Shown here piece by piece: positions 61,778 to 64,000 of a stretch of DNA of 64,000 nt. Origin of the DNA: Cellulomonas sp. APG4 (GTDB lineage: Bacteria; Actinomycetota; Actinomycetes; Actinomycetales; Cellulomonadaceae). Position numbers and translations under genes: made by a program. The DNA is taken from NCBI RefSeq assembly GCF_009996735.1, contig NZ_JAACYI010000001.1, forward strand, positions 194,522 through 258,521. The letters are read 5' to 3'. The notes under the pieces were generated by a model. It was given only the letters and a program-made list of their open reading frames with translations, was not told the origin of the DNA and did no database searches. Each line of letters begins with the position of its first letter. Within the stretch, counting starts at the first letter, position 1.

Positions 61778-61805
61778 GATAACGGGAATGATTATCGTTT
61801 ATGGT
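61778..61805 (+). promoter_or_regulatory. Zur-box-like operator and -10 of the AztD-like gene
   Basis: An AT-rich 15-mer CGGGAATGATTATCG (61783-61797) keeps 10 of 15 positions of the actinobacterial Zur consensus with the AATGATT core, and GATAA/TTATC form an inverted repeat (61778-61796). The -10 TATGGT (61800-61805) follows, 6 nt from the ATG at 61812. The box covers the space between -35 and -10, as expected for zinc repression. Confidence 0.7.
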
Positions 61806-61811
61806 CCTGCC

Positions 61812-63092
61812 ATGACCCAAAGACTCCGCACCCGACCACCCCTGCCCCTGCTCGCCGCGCTCGCCGTGCCGGTGCTCGCCCTCGCCGCGTGCTCAACACC
61901 CGCCGAGACCGAGGAGGCCGGCGGCGCCGCGACCGTCGACGAGCACGAGGACGACGGCGGCCACGGCGAGGAGGCCGCCGAGCGCACACCGCGTCTCGCG
62001 GCCGCCTACGACGGCGGCCTGCTGGTGCTCGACGGCCTGACCCTCGAGCTCGTGGCCGACCTCGAGCTGCCCGGCTTCAACCGGCTCAACCCCGCGGGCG
62101 ACGGCCGGCACGTGCTCGTCTCGACGACCGCGGGCGACGAGCCCGGCTTCCAGGTGCTCGACCTGGGCACGTGGGCCGAGGCGCACGGCGACCACTCGCA
62201 CTACTTCACCGCCGAGCCCGAGCTCACCGACGTCGTGTTCCCCGCGGCCACCCCGGGCCACGCGATCCCGCACGGCGGCGTCACGACGCTCTTCGACGAC
62301 GCGACGGGTGAGATCACGTTCGTCGACCCGACCGAGCTGGGTGACGGGATGCCCGAGGTCGAGACCGCGAGCACGCCCGAGGCGCACCACGGCTTCGCGT
62401 TCCGGCTCGACGACGGCGGCCTCGTCACCACCGTGGGCGACGACGATTCGCGCACCGGCATCGTCGTGACGGACGCCGCGGGCACCGAGGTCGCCCGCAG
62501 CGAGGACTGCCCGGGCGTGCACGGCGAGGCCGTCGCCGCCGACGAGGTGGTCATCGCGGGCTGCGAGGACGGCGTGCTGATCTACGCCGAGGGCGAGATC
62601 ACCAAGGTCGCGAGCCCCGACGCCTACGGACGCATCGGCAACCAGTTCACGACGCACGACTCCCCGGTCGCGCTCGGCGACTACAAGCACGACCCCGACG
62701 GCGGCCTCGGCCTGCACGAGATCTCGCTGATCGACACCGCCGCCACGACCCTCGAGGTCGTCCACCTGCCCGAGGGCGTCGAGTACACCTACCGCGACCT
62801 CGGACGCGGGCCGGAGGGTGAGGCCCTCGTCCTCGGGACCGACGGCGCGCTGCACGTGCTCGACGAGGTGACCGGTGAGGTCGTCGCGAGCCACCCGGTG
62901 ATCGACGCGTGGGAGGTGCCCGCGGAGTGGCAGACCGCGCACCCGACCCTCAAGGTGCTCGGCGAGACGGCGTACGTGACCGACCCGGCCAACCAGCGCA
63001 TCCACGCCGTCGACATCCCGACCGGCGAGGTCTACCTGACGGGCGAGCTCCCGGCCGTGCCGAACGAGATCGCCGTCGTCAGCGGCGGATGA
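61812..63092 (+). CDS. AztD-like zinc metallochaperone lipoprotein
   Basis: 426 residues from ATG 61812. The lipobox is LALAACSTP (Cys near 28), so it is a lipoprotein. An acidic, His-containing strand ([13 protein letters not shown], residues 44-56) precedes a seven-bladed-type beta propeller with repeated patterns ([71 protein letters not shown]). The propeller ends in [35 protein letters not shown]. This fits AztD-type periplasmic zinc chaperones, which pass zinc to an AztC-type binding protein. The Zur-like box supports zinc regulation. No zinc ABC transporter is next to it. The divergent partner is glyA. Confidence 0.9.
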   Translation: MTQRLRTRPPLPLLAALAVPVLALAACSTPAETEEAGGAATVDEHEDDGGHGEEAAERTPRLAAAYDGGLLVLDGLTLELVADLELPGFNRLNPAGDGRHVLVSTTAGDEPGFQVLDLGTWAEAHGDHSHYFTAEPELTDVVFPAATPGHAIPHGGVTTLFDDATGEITFVDPTELGDGMPEVETASTPEAHHGFAFRLDDGGLVTTVGDDDSRTGIVVTDAAGTEVARSEDCPGVHGEAVAADEVVIAGCEDGVLIYAEGEITKVASPDAYGRIGNQFTTHDSPVALGDYKHDPDGGLGLHEISLIDTAATTLEVVHLPEGVEYTYRDLGRGPEGEALVLGTDGALHVLDEVTGEVVASHPVIDAWEVPAEWQTAHPTLKVLGETAYVTDPANQRIHAVDIPTGEVYLTGELPAVPNEIAVVSGG

Positions 63093-63096
63093 GACG

Positions 63097-63132
63097 CCGG
63101 TGGGCGCGCCACTCGGCCGGCGCGCCCACCGG
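63097..63132 (+). terminator. Terminator of the AztD-like gene
   Basis: A 14-bp perfect stem CCGGTGGGCGCGCC (63097-63110) with its complement (63119-63132) and an 8-nt loop, 5 bp after the stop. Confidence 0.85.
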
Positions 63133-63249
63133 ACCAGCCCGCTGCGGCGACCGGGTGACGTCCTCTCGAAGACCCCCCGGAGCCCTGGCGCGAGCGCTAG
63201 CGTGCCGTCGAGCGCGGCATCGGGGTCGCGCCGGACACAGGGGGATCTC

Positions 63250-63648
63250 ATGCTGCACGCACGACGACGGCTCACGGCCGCGACGCTCGGCGCCGTCCTT
63301 GCTCTCGGGCTCACCACGCTCGCCACGCCGGCGTCGGCGGCCTCGGCCGCAGCGACCGCCTTCAGCAACTGCATGGCGCCCTACACGGCCGGGATGCAGA
63401 AGGCCTACAAGGCACCCGGGATCAAGAGCCGGGACAACATCGCCCAGGCCATCCACGAGACCGGCTTCACCCGGTGCTACTACGCGCTGTCACAGCGGAC
63501 CGACATCACCGCGAACCAGGAGATCAGCGCGCTGCAGAACTACCGCACGCACCACGCGCTCGCGAGCAAGTACATCATCAGGGCCGGGGTCGACTACTAC
63601 AACGAGATCATGCGGAAGTTCGCCCTCAAGGGGCTCACCCTCCGGTGA
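63250..63648 (+). CDS. Small secreted protein of unknown function
   Basis: 132 residues, ATG 63250 with AGGGGGA upstream and a -10 TAGCGT at 63198-63203. A Sec signal peptide (RRRLTAATLGAVLALGLTTLATPASA) ends near residue 31. The mature part of about 100 residues is helical, with two cysteines (SNCMAPY; TRCYYAL) likely to form a disulfide. It has Tyr/Lys-rich segments (AGMQKAYKAPGIKSRDNIAQAIHE) and ends in YYNEIMRKFALKGLTLR. No family recognised. A strong terminator follows at 63661. Confidence 0.85.
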   Translation: MLHARRRLTAATLGAVLALGLTTLATPASAASAAATAFSNCMAPYTAGMQKAYKAPGIKSRDNIAQAIHETGFTRCYYALSQRTDITANQEISALQNYRTHHALASKYIIRAGVDYYNEIMRKFALKGLTLR

Positions 63649-63660
63649 ACGGTCGCTGAG

Positions 63661-63706
63661 CGCGACGAGGGGCTCCGCACCCGACGGTGCGGAGCCCCTC
63701 GTCGCG
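63661..63706. terminator. Bidirectional hairpin terminator
   Basis: A perfect 21-bp stem (63661-63681 with 63686-63706) with loop CGAC lies between the secreted-protein gene and the convergent acetyltransferase gene. Confidence 0.9.
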
Positions 63707-63712
63707 TCAGCT

Positions 63713-64000
63713 TCAGCCGGCGGCGGGTTCGCCGTCGCCGAGGATCTTGCGCAGGTAGGCATACGTGAGGTCGCCCACCGTCTCGTCGTGCTCGTGCTCG
63801 TACCCGTGCTTGGAGTACATCGCGATGTTCTGCACCGAGTCGCGGCCCGTGAACACCCAGACCTCGGAGGTGTCCTGGCGCAGGTGGGGCGGCACGGCGA
63901 GCAGCAGCTGGGTGCCGACGCCCCGGCCCTGCAGGTCGGGGGCGACCGCGAGCCGCCCGAGGGTCGCCTTGCCGGGCTCGAGCGCGACCCGGATCGAGCC
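63713..64000 (-). CDS. GNAT-family N-acetyltransferase, C-terminal part
   Basis: The reading runs from the window edge to a TGA at 63713-63715, giving 95 residues of the C-terminal half. Acetyl-CoA-binding motif A is readable as GRLAVAPDLQGRGVGTQLLLAV, followed by EVWVFTGRDSVQNIAMYSKHGYEHEHDE, the typical beta6-alpha4 part of GNAT folds where the enzyme captures its amine. The N-terminus and start are outside the window. Substrate unknown. Confidence 0.9.
   Translation of the reverse strand, partial: GSIRVALEPGKATLGRLAVAPDLQGRGVGTQLLLAVPPHLRQDTSEVWVFTGRDSVQNIAMYSKHGYEHEHDETVGDLTYAYLRKILGDGEPAAG

Noticed and set aside
61893-63374. Minus-strand open reading opposite the AztD-like gene
   Set aside because: Antisense to a gene with lipobox, propeller repeats and a regulated promoter; composition is that of a shadow frame.

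Overview
This is high-GC actinobacterial DNA. GTG starts are frequent, -10 boxes often sit 5-8 nt before the start codon (leaderless mRNAs), and the window carries an initiator tRNA, WhiB7, mycoredoxin, AdnAB, a MDMPI-fold protein and many Actinobacteria-only families (UPF0182, PPA1309, DUF2342, DUF3107, DUF3152, DUF5679). The overall look fits Micrococcales, possibly a Cellulomonadaceae member, but that placement is inference.

Region A (1-15.7 kb) looks like an accessory island ending at the 3' side of the initiator tRNA gene (15727-15800, minus strand). It opens with an arsenic operon: end of an arsC, an FAD disulfide reductase, a second arsC-like gene, divergent arsR, then arsD-arsA-arsB. 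Next comes a metal-response group: a MerR-type regulator with an extra Cys-rich domain behind a textbook MerR promoter, a tiny two-helix membrane protein, a frameshifted rhodanese and a YnfA-family protein. From 8.1 to 11.8 kb lies an excisionase-like gene diverging across a cluster of CGATGACG motifs from four unrecognised co-directional genes. The island ends with two aldo/keto reductases, an MmyB-type regulator and a lipoprotein flavodoxin.

Region B (16-42 kb) is core chromosome. From memory its order resembles Mycobacterium tuberculosis Rv3193c-Rv3211: UPF0182, YlbL-like PDZ/Lon protease, DUF2342 metalloprotease, ThiF-like protein, whiB7, uvrD2, mycoredoxin, nudC, adnB, adnA, DUF3152, TetR, DUF3107, ferritin-like protein and rhlE. 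The whiB7 gene keeps a long leader with a promoter, a 58-codon upstream ORF and a terminator-type attenuator.

Region C (42-56.6 kb) holds MarC, a PHP phosphoesterase, an aminopeptidase P, a general stress-type membrane protein, an MgtE_N/CBS protein with a DUF1003 protein, a MDMPI-fold protein, Mrp, a deoR-galT-galK operon, and a two-subunit sodium/solute symporter.

Region D (56.6-64 kb) holds a PolI-like polymerase with exonuclease III, a glyA-folD operon preceded by a ZTP riboswitch, a divergent Zur-box-controlled AztD-like zinc lipoprotein, a small secreted protein and a partial GNAT acetyltransferase. No transposase, integrase, CRISPR array or rRNA was seen.
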